Below, piece after piece: positions 33,506-41,905 of a stretch of 64,000 nucleotides of DNA. The notes beneath the pieces are model-generated. The model did not search any database and was not told where the DNA came from. It saw only the letters and a list, made by a program, of their open reading frames with translations. Source of the DNA: an uncultured Mycobacteriaceae bacterium. GTDB lineage: Bacteria > Actinomycetota > Actinomycetes > Mycobacteriales > Mycobacteriaceae. The stretch is from assembly GCA_902826815.1 (NCBI GenBank), contig CADEGF010000016.1, positions 46,243-110,242 of the forward strand, written 5' to 3'. Every line of letters begins with the position of its first letter. Position 1 is the stretch's first letter. The translations under genes and the position numbers were made by a program.

Positions 33506-34773
33506 CGGTTGCGACGGGGGTGGAACACCCAGCCTCGAAGCAAGACGAATCGCGCGGCGGTGGCGAGTAGGTTCGCCACGACCAGAACGATCGCGTCGAC
33601 GTACCGCCCCGGCTCGGGGACGAGTGTGTGCAGCAGAGCCAGTGAACCGCTGGTGATCGCGAGCGCGATGGCGAACACGATCAGCCCTTCGAAGTGGTGC
33701 CGCGCTACCCGTTTGCTTCCCGCCACCCCGAAAGTGAACCGGCGGTTGGCGGCGGTGTTACCGATCGCGGTGACGAGAAGTGCGATCAGGTTCGCCGCCT
33801 GTGCGCCGAGCATTCCGTGCAGCAGCATGAACAGCAGCAGGTAGGCCGCCGTTGACGCGATCCCGACGCTCGCGAACCGCACGGTTTGCCGCAGCAGCGA
33901 GCCCGGTGCCGCGGAATCCCGTGAGCCGAGTTGCGCGGCAAGAATCTGCACAGGGATGGAACCCCTCGCGAAGCCGCGCAGGAGCCGTGCGATGCCCTTC
34001 AGGTCGGCGGTCGCGGTGGACACGATGTCGACCCGGCTGTCGGTGTCGTCAACCCAGTCCACCGGCACCTCGTGGATACGCAGCCCCGTGCGTTCAGCCA
34101 GCACCAGCAATTCGGTGTCGAAGAACCATCCCGTATCGGTGATGTGCGGAAGCAGACGCTGCGCGACGTCGGCGCGGACGGCCTTGAAACCGCACTGCGC
34201 GTCGGAGAAGCCCGCAGCGAGGGTCGATTTCAGGATCAGGTTGTAGCAGCGCGAGATGATCTCGCGCTTGGGGCCACGCACCACCCGGGCGCCACGGCCG
34301 AGCCGGGTACCGATGGCGAGATCCGAGTGACCCGAAATCAGCGGCGCGACAAGCGGAGCCAACGCCGCGAGGTCCGTCGACAGGTCGACATCCATGTAGG
34401 CGAGTACCGGGGCGTCGGACGTCGACCATGCCGCGTGCAGTGCGCGACCGCGACCCTTCTCCTCGAGCCGCACGACCCTTACCTCGGACAGCTCGGCGGC
34501 CAGCTCCTCGGCGACGCGAAGCGTGTCGTCGACGCTCGCGTTGTCGGCGATGGTGATGCGCGCCGGAAAGGGAAACTGCTCGCGCAGGTGGCTGTGCAGC
34601 CGATGCACCGAATCCGCCAACGCGGCCTGCTCGTTGTATACCGGAATCACCACGTCGAGGACGGGTACGCCAGCGGCCCGGGCCACGATGGCCGCGTTCG
34701 GCCGTGGCTCGAAGCGAGCTTGTCTGCCGGGACTTGTGTCGGGTTGCAGGGCGATGTCCGTCATGGCCTCCAT
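33502..34773 (-). CDS. polyprenyl-phosphate glycosyltransferase (GT2) fused to GtrA
   Basis: 423 residues. N-terminal cytosolic GT2 domain: VVIPVYNEQAAL, DNASVDDT, and YMDVDLSTDL (DxD). The last ~130 residues hold four membrane segments of a GtrA flippase-like domain (LRQTVRFASVGIASTAAY). It would build a polyprenyl-phosphate sugar and help flip it for the two flanking GT39 enzymes. Like B. subtilis YkcC, beside the GT39-type YkcB. Two in-frame ATGs (34773, 34764); the first is used. Confidence 0.88.
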   Translation of the reverse strand: MEAMTDIALQPDTSPGRQARFEPRPNAAIVARAAGVPVLDVVIPVYNEQAALADSVHRLHSHLREQFPFPARITIADNASVDDTLRVAEELAAELSEVRVVRLEEKGRGRALHAAWSTSDAPVLAYMDVDLSTDLAALAPLVAPLISGHSDLAIGTRLGRGARVVRGPKREIISRCYNLILKSTLAAGFSDAQCGFKAVRADVAQRLLPHITDTGWFFDTELLVLAERTGLRIHEVPVDWVDDTDSRVDIVSTATADLKGIARLLRGFARGSIPVQILAAQLGSRDSAAPGSLLRQTVRFASVGIASTAAYLLLFMLLHGMLGAQAANLIALLVTAIGNTAANRRFTFGVAGSKRVARHHFEGLIVFAIALAITSGSLALLHTLVPEPGRYVDAIVLVVANLLATAARFVLLRGWVFHPRRNR

Positions 34774-34820
34774 GGTTGAGGAGCTGGCTGTCGACTCCGT
34801 TGGGCGAAGCTATGTCTGAG

Positions 34821-36737
34821 CTATGTGTTCTTCTGCGGCTGGGTCAGGTCGTAGACGATGGCGCGGTCGATCGTCGTCGGGGCGAAATGGGTCTCCACCC
34901 ACTCCGCGATGTCAGCGGCTTCACGGCTGCCCGACGAGGTGGCTCCGCCCCACTGGCCGAATATCAACCGTCCGCGAATGAAGTAGTGGATCTTCTTCTG
35001 GGCGACGAAGGCCTGGAACTCCTTCAGCGTGGGCGCGGGATCGGTTCCGTTGAAACCGCCGACGGCCATGACCGGTGCCCCAGAGGCCAATTGGTAGCCC
35101 GCCGCGTTATTCGACCCCATCGCCGCGGCGACCCATGTGAAGTCATCGGCGTCGGCGGAGAGCGCCGCTGTCAGACCGGCTCCCGGCGTCGGTGCGGTCA
35201 GCAGACCGCCGGATCCCATCTGCCCGAAGCCGCGGCCGGACGGACCCACCGATGGGATGGCTCCTGTGTGCGGAGTCGCCGCCGTCGCAACGGAATAGGC
35301 GAACGGAGCGGCCAGCGACGCGATGATGGCCAAACCTGCCACCGACCGCGCTGCCGTCACACTGAGCCGGCCCACCACGACGAGCAGCGTCGCCGCCGCC
35401 ACTCCCCCGACCGCGACGACAGCCCGCAGCCAGGGCAGCCACCCGTCGGTACGGGTCAGCAGCACGCACGCCAGCACCGATGTGACGAGAACGGTGCCCG
35501 AAAGCGCTGTGGCGGCAGCAGGTTCAGATCGGTTCTGCCACAGCAAGGTCGCGCCGATTCCCACCAATGCGGCGATGGCGGGTGCGAGCGCGACCGTGTA
35601 GTACGGGTGCACGATTCCGTTCATGAAGCTGAACACCACCGCCGTCACCACAAGCCAGCCGCCCCAGATCAAACCAGCGGCGCGCAGCGGATCGGTACGG
35701 GGTGCCCGTCTCGCGAACACCACGACGGCGCCGAGGCAGATGACGGCGGCGGGCAGCAGCCACGCGACGTCGGCGCCCATCGCGTGGCCGAACAGCCGAC
35801 CCCAGCCGACGTCGAAGTTCAGGTTGCCGAGCCCGCCGGGCTCGTTGCCGGTGAGTCTGCCGATTCCGTTGTAGCCCAACGCCAATTCGACGATGCTGTC
35901 GTTCTGCGATCCGCCGATGTACGGTCGGGCTTCGGACGGCCACAGCTCGACGAGGGCCGGGTACCACCCCGCCGAGACCACCATCGCCGCGAGCATGGCC
36001 GCCACATCGAGAAGCCGACGACCAAGCGAGCGATGTCCGGCCGCCGCGTAGGCCGCGATGAAGCCAGGCAGAACCAGGAACGCCTGCAGCATCTTGGCGA
36101 GGAAGCCGAGCCCGACCGCTGTGCCCGCGGCAACCAACCACCAACGGCTGCTGTCCTTTTCCCATGCCCGCTGTGTGCAGTATGCGCCGGCGACCAGGGC
36201 CAGCACCAGTAGCGCGTCGGGGTTGTTGAAGCGGAAGATCAATGCGGCGACCGGCGTCAACGCCATCACCGAACCGGCCAGCAGCGCGGCGCCGGGTCCT
36301 TTCACCCGTCGCACCGTCGCGTAGAGCAGAGCCACTGCGGCCACGCCTGCGAGGGCCTGCGGCGCGAGCACGCTCCAGGAGTTCAGCCCGAAGATGCGCA
36401 CCGAGATGTCCATGATCCACAGCGACCCAGGTGTCTTGTCGACGGTGATCGCGTTGGCCGCATCGCTTGAGCCGAACAGCATCGCCTTCCAGTTGTCCGC
36501 GCCCGCCTGTGCGGCGGCCGAGTAGAAACTGTTCGCCCACCCGCTTGCCGACAGGTTCCACAGGTACATCAGGGCTGTGCCGACCAACAGCGCCGCCAGT
36601 CCTACGCGCGAGCAGACGGAAAAGTCCCGTATTGCGCGGCGTGTCGCGGACTTTTGCGTTCCCCGACTGACGTGTGGGCCCAGCTCGGCAAGAGAAGGCT
36701 CGGCAGGACGGACGAGGGTCACCTCGCCGATCTTCAA
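34821..36737 (-). CDS. GT39-family membrane glycosyltransferase, copy 2
   Basis: 638 residues, paralogue of the 31568-33505 protein. Same segments: GWANSFYSAAAQAG in loop 1 (Ser replaces the first Asp of copy 1), TVDKTPGSLW, and C-terminal domain with AVGGFNGTDPAPTLKEF. The Gly-rich loop is much shorter. Start TTG 36737 is 8 bases after the kinase stop; GTG 36722 is an alternative. The first ~45 residues are encoded partly by an imperfect palindrome (36615-36660), so the N-terminus may be a late addition. Confidence 0.86.
   Translation of the reverse strand: MKIGEVTLVRPAEPSLAELGPHVSRGTQKSATRRAIRDFSVCSRVGLAALLVGTALMYLWNLSASGWANSFYSAAAQAGADNWKAMLFGSSDAANAITVDKTPGSLWIMDISVRIFGLNSWSVLAPQALAGVAAVALLYATVRRVKGPGAALLAGSVMALTPVAALIFRFNNPDALLVLALVAGAYCTQRAWEKDSSRWWLVAAGTAVGLGFLAKMLQAFLVLPGFIAAYAAAGHRSLGRRLLDVAAMLAAMVVSAGWYPALVELWPSEARPYIGGSQNDSIVELALGYNGIGRLTGNEPGGLGNLNFDVGWGRLFGHAMGADVAWLLPAAVICLGAVVVFARRAPRTDPLRAAGLIWGGWLVVTAVVFSFMNGIVHPYYTVALAPAIAALVGIGATLLWQNRSEPAAATALSGTVLVTSVLACVLLTRTDGWLPWLRAVVAVGGVAAATLLVVVGRLSVTAARSVAGLAIIASLAAPFAYSVATAATPHTGAIPSVGPSGRGFGQMGSGGLLTAPTPGAGLTAALSADADDFTWVAAAMGSNNAAGYQLASGAPVMAVGGFNGTDPAPTLKEFQAFVAQKKIHYFIRGRLIFGQWGGATSSGSREAADIAEWVETHFAPTTIDRAIVYDLTQPQKNT
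36615..36660. repeat. imperfect palindrome in the 5' end of the GT39 gene
   Basis: AAAAGTCC (36620-36627) and GGACTTTT (36648-36655) with outer GACG/CGTT pairs and a 20-base loop; preceded by GCGCGAGCAGACGG. Resembles the CGCGAG...GCAAAA element near cysD. Translated as part of the cytoplasmic N-terminus. Confidence 0.45.
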
Positions 36738-36745
36738 CTATCAGG

Positions 36746-38398
36746 CTAGGCCTGGGTTTTGGCGTCGCTGTGGCTTGACTGTGAATCGACCGGCAGTTTC
36801 ACCACGAACTCGGTCTTACCGGGCACGCTGTGCACGTCGATGGTGCCGTGGTGGGCCCTGACCACGGCGGCGACGATCGCAAGGCCGAGTCCGGTGCTGC
36901 CCTCCCGACGCGATCGCGACGAGTCACCGCGGGCGAACCGCGTGAAGACCTCGGGCTGTAACCACACCGGGATCCCCGGACCGTCGTCGATCACGGTGAG
37001 CACCGCATGATCGCCGTCGACGGCCAATGCGGTGGTCACCGATGTGCCCGCCGGGGTATGGGTGCGCGCGTTGGCGAGCAGATTCGCCAGCACCTGATGA
37101 AGCCGCGCCTCGTCGCCCCGCACCACGACCGGTTCCTCGGGCAGATCCAGCGACCACCGGTGTTCGGGGCCCGCGATGTGGGCGTCGCTGGCGGCGTCGA
37201 CCACAAGGCGGGACAGATCCACCTGTTCGCGCTGCAACGGCCGCCCAGTGTCGAGGCGTGCGAGCAACAACATGTCCTCGACGAGGTGGGTCATCCGGTC
37301 GGTCTCGGACTCCACCCGGCTCATCGCGTGCGCGACGTCGTCGGGCAGGACGTCCTGCTTGCGTTGCGCCAGTTCGGTGTAGCCGCGTATCGCCGCGAGT
37401 GGTGTGCGCAGCTCATGGCTGGCGTCGGCGACGAACTGCCGAACCCGCATCTCGCTCTCATGCCGCGCTGAGAGCGCTCCGGCGATGCGGTCGACCATGC
37501 GGTTCAGCGCCGAACCGAGTTGGCCGATCTCGGTATGCGCACCCGCGGGATCGACCTTGACAATGGGACTGGGCAGGCGAACCTCTCCGCGGTCGAGCTC
37601 GAGATCTGCTACCTGCCGGGCAGCCGCGGAAACCGTTGACAGTGGCCGGAATTGACGCCTGGTGATCAGGATGCCCGCGGTCGCTGCGGCGAGCAGCGCG
37701 ACTGCGCCGACGATGCAGAACATCACCAGCACCCATAGCAGCGTGTCGTCGACATCGGAGGTCGGCAGACCGACGACGATCGTTTCCTCCGGGCCGCGGG
37801 AGTGGTTGCCCACTACCCGGTAGCGGCCGAGGCCGTCCAGATCCACCGTTGTCGGATGGCGGCTCGACGCGATCTGCGCTAGTTGTTCCGTTGCCCCCGA
37901 GCTGATCTCGGCCCGCGCGCCGTCGGCGGTGATCACGCCCGCATCGACCGAAACACCCTGGGAGATGACCGCCCCGACCATGCGGGCGGCCTGTCCCGGG
38001 GCGTTCAGGAATTCTGGACCCGGCCCGTCGTCCTCGCGGATGATGATGCGCCGAGGGTGATCCAGCGGCAGCCCCGGTGGCACCGCGAAGGGCGGCGGCC
38101 CCGGCGGCATTCCCTGCCGCATTCCCGGCATCGGCCGCTGCGGCCCGAATCCCGGCGGGGGCGGCGGCCCGAATTCGAAGATGGCCGCCGAGCGGCGACC
38201 GGCCTCGATCAGCTGCTGGTCCAGCTGGTGGGTCAGAAAGCGCTGCAGCGCGAACTCTGTCGCGATGCCGATACCGGCGCACACCACCGCCAGCAGGGCC
38301 ACCTGGGTGACGAGCAGCCGTGCCCGCAGTGACCATGTTCGGGGAGACCGGATCCGGGTCAGCAGCCCCGGCGGGTCAACGCGCGGGCTTGAGGACAT
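36746..38398 (-). CDS. sensor histidine kinase
   Basis: Membrane two-component kinase of 550 residues. Two membrane segments (about 27-48 and 225-250) flank an extracytoplasmic sensor of about 175 residues that starts with a Pro/Gly/Met-rich stretch (GPPPPPGFGPQ, GMRQGMPPGPPPF). HAMP, then HisKA with phospho-His in DASHELRTPLAA, then HATPase_c with DDGPGIP and GSTGLGLAI. Overlaps the regulator gene by 23 bases. Closest in style to the mycobacterial TrcS/PhoR group; I cannot assign it to either. Operon position suggests that it controls the GT39/GT2 genes downstream. Confidence 0.92.
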   Translation of the reverse strand: MSSSPRVDPPGLLTRIRSPRTWSLRARLLVTQVALLAVVCAGIGIATEFALQRFLTHQLDQQLIEAGRRSAAIFEFGPPPPPGFGPQRPMPGMRQGMPPGPPPFAVPPGLPLDHPRRIIIREDDGPGPEFLNAPGQAARMVGAVISQGVSVDAGVITADGARAEISSGATEQLAQIASSRHPTTVDLDGLGRYRVVGNHSRGPEETIVVGLPTSDVDDTLLWVLVMFCIVGAVALLAAATAGILITRRQFRPLSTVSAAARQVADLELDRGEVRLPSPIVKVDPAGAHTEIGQLGSALNRMVDRIAGALSARHESEMRVRQFVADASHELRTPLAAIRGYTELAQRKQDVLPDDVAHAMSRVESETDRMTHLVEDMLLLARLDTGRPLQREQVDLSRLVVDAASDAHIAGPEHRWSLDLPEEPVVVRGDEARLHQVLANLLANARTHTPAGTSVTTALAVDGDHAVLTVIDDGPGIPVWLQPEVFTRFARGDSSRSRREGSTGLGLAIVAAVVRAHHGTIDVHSVPGKTEFVVKLPVDSQSSHSDAKTQA

Positions 38399-39110
38399 AC
38401 CCGGCCCCCCGCAGCGTGTGGATCATCGGCTCGCGTCCACTGTCGATCTTCTTGCGGAGGTAGGACACGTACAGCTCGACGATGTTGGACCGACCACCGA
38501 AGTCGTAGCTCCACACGCGGTCCAGGATCTGTGCCTTGGACAGCACCCGTTTCGAGTTCCTCATCATGAAGCGCAGCAGTTCGAACTCGGTCGCGGTCAG
38601 CGATATCGGCTCGCCGTCGCGCGTCACCTCGTGGCTGTCCTCGTCGAGGACCAGGTCCCCGACGATGATCTTGGCGCCGCCCGCCTGGCTCGTCACCCCG
38701 GTGCGTCGCAGCAGCGCCCGCAACCGAAGCACCACCTCTTCGAGGCTGAACGGTTTGGTCACGTAGTCGTCGCCGCCCGCGGTCAGCCCGGCGATCCGGT
38801 CCTCCACCGAATCCTTCGCCGTCAGCAGGAGCAGGGGCAGATGCGGAATTCGTTCGCGCAGCTTGCGCAGCACGTCAAGGCCGCTCATATCCGGCAGCAT
38901 CACGTCGAGCACGACGACGTCGGGTGGATTCTCTTTGGCCAGCGCGATCGCGGTCGCCCCGTCGCCGGCCGTCTGGATGTCCCAGCCCTCGTACCGCAGA
39001 GCCATCGACACCAACTCGGCGAGGACGGGCTCGTCGTCGACGACCAGCACATTGATCGGCTTGCCGTCGGCTCTGCGCATCACGACGCGTTCGGGTTCGT
39101 TCGCGCTCAC
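38376..39110 (-). CDS. OmpR/PhoB-family response regulator
   Basis: 244 residues. Receiver domain about 20-135 with phospho-Asp D69 (VVVLDVMLPD) and KPFSLEEV. Winged-helix DNA-binding domain about 150-244 (SLTATEFELLRFM, HTLRGAGYVLKP). Similar to PhoP/TrcR of mycobacteria by eye. First gene of the regulator-kinase-GT39-GT2-GT39 run, all leftward with gaps under 50 bases. Confidence 0.93.
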   Translation of the reverse strand: MSANEPERVVMRRADGKPINVLVVDDEPVLAELVSMALRYEGWDIQTAGDGATAIALAKENPPDVVVLDVMLPDMSGLDVLRKLRERIPHLPLLLLTAKDSVEDRIAGLTAGGDDYVTKPFSLEEVVLRLRALLRRTGVTSQAGGAKIIVGDLVLDEDSHEVTRDGEPISLTATEFELLRFMMRNSKRVLSKAQILDRVWSYDFGGRSNIVELYVSYLRKKIDSGREPMIHTLRGAGYVLKPAR

Positions 39111-39265
39111 ACAGTTCCGTTCCAGGTACGCACGCCGTCATTATTCGCCCAGGTCGTTAGCGCGCGCTGTGCCATCTCTGTGTGCGGGCTGTGAGGGTCG
39201 CGTCACTCATGCGTTGCCGATCGCGCTCACAGCCGAAGCACAAGTGTCCGCGGCATTGTGGACAG

Positions 39266-39769
39266 GTGACGTCCGAGAATGCAGAACAGCAGCGCTCGCA
39301 GCGTTGGAGTATGCGTCAGACGCTGGCGGCAGCCGCCGTGGCCGTGGTGATCGGTGGGCTTGGCGGCGCCGCGATCTACGCCGCCACCCAGGGCTCACCG
39401 CATGCGATGGCGGGCGCTATGCGCGGTCAGATGCACGGACCACCGCCCGGGCCTGGGGCTCCGCCACTGCCTGCGCAGGCACCAGCAGATACCCAGGGGG
39501 TCCTGCACAGCGAATACGTGGTCTCCGACGGCCACGGTGGCTTCACGACGAAGTTGACCCAGACGGGCACCGTCGACGAGGTCACCCTGTCTCAGATCGT
39601 GGTGCGAAGTGACGACGGATACACCCAGATCTATGTGTTCCCGTCAGCCGCGGCCGTGCCGGACAAATCCGTTGCCGCCAACGACACCGTGACCGTCGAG
39701 GCGACAAGGGCCGGCACGACGTTGACCCTCAACCGCATCGGAGAGGGCCACCCGCCGCCCGGCAATTAG
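39266..39769 (+). CDS. secreted/membrane-anchored protein with a DUF5666-like domain
   Basis: About 167 residues. N-terminal membrane anchor or signal (LAAAAVAVVIGGLGGAAIYA), a His/Met/Pro-rich linker (HAMAGAMRGQMHGPPPGPG), then a small beta-rich domain (VDEVTLSQIVVRSDDGYTQI, AANDTVTVEATRAG) like the OB-type DUF5666 repeats. Start uncertain: GTG 39266 is chosen; ATG 39311 and GTG 39182 are in frame. Divergent from the two-component operon, so it may share its control. The His/Met richness recalls metal-binding envelope proteins (inference). Confidence 0.7.
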   Translation: MTSENAEQQRSQRWSMRQTLAAAAVAVVIGGLGGAAIYAATQGSPHAMAGAMRGQMHGPPPGPGAPPLPAQAPADTQGVLHSEYVVSDGHGGFTTKLTQTGTVDEVTLSQIVVRSDDGYTQIYVFPSAAAVPDKSVAANDTVTVEATRAGTTLTLNRIGEGHPPPGN

Positions 39770-39785
39770 CAGGCGTCAGTTGAGA

Positions 39786-40019
39786 TTACGGCCCGAAGCC
39801 GTCGGGTACCTCGACCGTCACCTCGGGAACCGCGAGCGATGTCTCGACCTCAGTGGCGGCCTTTTCGATCGTGCTCGTCTCGCCCAACGTCATCTCCGGG
39901 TCTGACACCACGGTCGTTTCGCTGCTATCGGTGCTGAGCCCCATTGTCAAAGCGCCCATGGCTACCACCGCGCTCGCCCCGACGGTGGCCGAAACGAGTT
40001 TGAGCTTGCGGGAATTCAT
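39786..40019 (-). CDS. small secreted protein, paralogue 1 of 3
   Basis: 77 residues: basic N-terminus NSRKLKL, one hydrophobic segment GASAVVAMGALTMGL, then an acidic Thr/Val/Glu-rich exported tail ending VEVPDGFGP. No Cys in the lipobox position. Same architecture as the next two genes. No known domain; function unknown. Confidence 0.65.
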   Translation of the reverse strand: MNSRKLKLVSATVGASAVVAMGALTMGLSTDSSETTVVSDPEMTLGETSTIEKAATEVETSLAVPEVTVEVPDGFGP

Positions 40020-40042
40020 GATTTCAGTACTCCGATTCCTCG

Positions 40043-40309
40043 TCAGTGAGTTTCACCCGGCACACCTGCGGTAGACGGCGCCGTAGTGGTCGGCGGTACC
40101 ACGATCGATGTCGGCGGTCCCTCCTGTTCCACAGAGTCGGTTGCCGTCGCGCCGGTGGTTATCTCCGACGTCGTCACAGGACCGGGGGGCGCGGGCGTTG
40201 GTTCCTCAGCGGCGCTCACATCGCTGAACGCCACCCCGAACGCACCCATGGCGATGACGGCACCGGCGCCAGCCGCTGCAGACGCCACTCTGAATTTGTT
40301 CGATTTCAC
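40043..40309 (-). CDS. small secreted protein, paralogue 2 of 3
   Basis: 88 residues from GTG 40309 (KSNKFRV, which aligns with the starts of the other two; TTG 40324 is the alternative). Hydrophobic AGAGAVIAMGAFGVAFS, then a Pro/Thr-rich exported tail (TPAPPGPVTTSEITTG, VPPTTTAPSTAG). 23 bases before paralogue 1 on the same strand. Function unknown. Confidence 0.65.
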   Translation of the reverse strand: MKSNKFRVASAAAGAGAVIAMGAFGVAFSDVSAAEEPTPAPPGPVTTSEITTGATATDSVEQEGPPTSIVVPPTTTAPSTAGVPGETH

Positions 40310-40387
40310 CTCTGACCACTCCAATTCGGTTTCTCGTCAGCCGCCCCATGCAATTCGGACGGCTGGTCGAACCGTGCATCGGGGGGT

Positions 40388-40432
40388 CTCCGACGACCCC
40401 TCCGGCAAGTTGGGTAGCCGGAGAGGTCGGAG
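40388..40432 (-). terminator. bulged hairpin between paralogues 2 and 3
   Basis: CTCCGAC (40388-40394) pairs with GTCGGAG (40426-40432), and CTCCGGC (40400-40406) with GCCGGAG (40417-40423). The loop is 10 bases, with bulges of 5 and 2. It lies after the paralogue 3 stop and before the start of paralogue 2: a terminator or leader structure. Confidence 0.45.
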
Positions 40433-40460
40433 GTGAAACGTCAGTGGGTGTTTATGCCGG

Positions 40461-40721
40461 TTACTCGGCGGCCTGCTCTTCTGCAGGCAGCTTCGCCGGC
40501 CCCTTGATGACAGGCACGGCCATCGACGTCGCCTCGACGGTGTCGTCCTTGCCGGATGCAGTCGTCGTCGCCGCCATGGACATCTTGCCCGCGGCCACGT
40601 TCTCGGTGCCGCTTGGTTGCTGGTGAATGCTCATCGTCAGGACGCCCATGGTCACAACCGCGCTGCCGCCGATCATCGCGCCTAGCAGCTTTACCTTGTT
40701 GTTCGGGTTGTTTGAATCCAT
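40461..40721 (-). CDS. small secreted protein, paralogue 3 of 3
   Basis: 86 residues from ATG 40721 (GGAG eight bases upstream): NNKVKLLGAMIGGSAVVTMG hydrophobic start, then a tail with MSMAATTTASGKDD and a charged end. The N-terminal pattern K-L-x(4)-GxSAVVxMGxLTM is shared with paralogue 1. Divergent from the opp operon. Function unknown. Confidence 0.65.
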   Translation of the reverse strand: MDSNNPNNKVKLLGAMIGGSAVVTMGVLTMSIHQQPSGTENVAAGKMSMAATTTASGKDDTVEATSMAVPVIKGPAKLPAEEQAAE

Positions 40722-40892
40722 TGTCGGTCTCCACTTCATGCTCGTTGCCGACTCGCCCCTGCGCCGCGGCGAACCGTGAAACTGCAGGTAGGAACCAGTG
40801 AACTCGCGGATTCTGTAGCGAGGCTTAGGACCGGGTAGGAATTGGCTAGCCGCGCCGCCGCCGGGTTCTCGGCCTCACAGCCCGCCATCTCC

Positions 40893-40898
40893 TACCCT
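40893..40898 (+). promoter_or_regulatory. -10 element giving a leaderless start before oppB
   Basis: TACCCT ends six bases before ATG 40905, which is the spacing expected if transcription starts on the A of that ATG. No clear -35 was recognised, as is common in mycobacteria. Confidence 0.4.
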
Positions 40899-40904
40899 GT
40901 GCGC

Positions 40905-40931
40905 ATGCCTGCTGCGGAACCTCGCCGATGA
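40905..40931 (+). CDS. 8-codon upstream ORF coupled to oppB
   Basis: ATG 40905 encodes MPAAEPRR and ends TGA at 40929-40931, overlapping the oppB ATG at 40928 (ATGA). Its ATG lies at the predicted transcription start, so it could be translated as a leaderless ORF and pass ribosomes to oppB, which has no ribosome site of its own. Not recognised as a known peptide. Confidence 0.45.
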   Translation: MPAAEPRR

Positions 40932-41905
40932 CGCGGTTCCTTGCGCGACGCCTGCTCAACTACGGCGTACTGCTGATTCTGGCGTCGTTTCTGACCTTCA
41001 CGCTGACCTCGGTGTCGTTCAAGCCGCTGGACAGCCTCGAGTCGCGCAACCCGAGGCCGCCGCAGGCGGTCATCGACGCCAAGGCCGCCGAACTCAACCT
41101 GGACAAGCCGATCCCGGTCCGGTATGCCCGCTGGGCCTCGGGCGCGGTGGCGGGCGACTTCGGCACGACGATCACGGGTCAGCCGATCTCCAACGAACTC
41201 GGGCGGCGACTCGGGGTCAGCCTTCGACTCCTCGTCATCGGCGCGTTGCTCGGCACGGTGATCGGTGTCGTGGTCGGCGCATGGGGGGCCATCCGGCAGT
41301 ACCACCTGAGCGATCGGGTGATCACCGCCCTATCGCTGCTGCTGTTGAGCACGCCCGTATTCGTCACCGCCTACTTGCTGATTCTTGTTGCCAACCGGGC
41401 GAATTCGGTTCTTGGCGTGCAGCTGTTCGAATACATCGGCGAGACATCGCCGGATCCCGTCACCGGCGGGTGGGACCAGTTCGCCGACCGACTACAGCAC
41501 CTGGTTCTGCCGACGTTCACGCTCGCACTGCTTGGCACCGCGGGCTACAGCCGCTACCAGCGCAATGCGATGCTCGACGTCCTGGGGCAGGACTTCATTC
41601 GCACGGCACGGGCGAAAGGCTTGACTAGACGGCAGGCGTTGTTCAAGCACGGTCTGCGGACTGCGCTCATTCCGATGGCGACGCTGTTCGCCTATGGCAT
41701 AGGCGGTTTGGTGACAGGCGCGGTGTTCACCGAGAAGATCTTCGGCTGGCACGGCATGGGCGAATGGATGGTGCAGGGCATTGCGACACAGGACACCAAC
41801 ATCATCGCCGCGGTGACGGTCTTCACCGGTGCCGCTGTGCTATTCGCCGGCCTGCTGTCAGACGTCATCTACGCCGCGCTTGACCCAAGGGTGCGTGTGA
41901 CATGA
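40928..41905 (+). CDS. oppB: oligopeptide ABC importer permease OppB
   Basis: 325-residue permease with about 6 membrane segments. The DppB/OppB N-terminal block RFLARRLLNYGVLL and the ATPase-contact loop (QDFIRTARAKGLTRRQALFKHGLR) are present. Rv1283c equivalent by position. oppB, C, D overlap by ATGA at each junction. Imports peptides (and, reported for M. tuberculosis, glutathione) with OppC, OppD and OppA. Confidence 0.92.
   Translation: MTRFLARRLLNYGVLLILASFLTFTLTSVSFKPLDSLESRNPRPPQAVIDAKAAELNLDKPIPVRYARWASGAVAGDFGTTITGQPISNELGRRLGVSLRLLVIGALLGTVIGVVVGAWGAIRQYHLSDRVITALSLLLLSTPVFVTAYLLILVANRANSVLGVQLFEYIGETSPDPVTGGWDQFADRLQHLVLPTFTLALLGTAGYSRYQRNAMLDVLGQDFIRTARAKGLTRRQALFKHGLRTALIPMATLFAYGIGGLVTGAVFTEKIFGWHGMGEWMVQGIATQDTNIIAAVTVFTGAAVLFAGLLSDVIYAALDPRVRVT

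Noticed and set aside
38376-39110. naming the regulator-kinase pair trcR/trcS or phoP/phoR
   Set aside because: The family resemblance is visible but neighbours differ and I cannot align full sequences; left unnamed.
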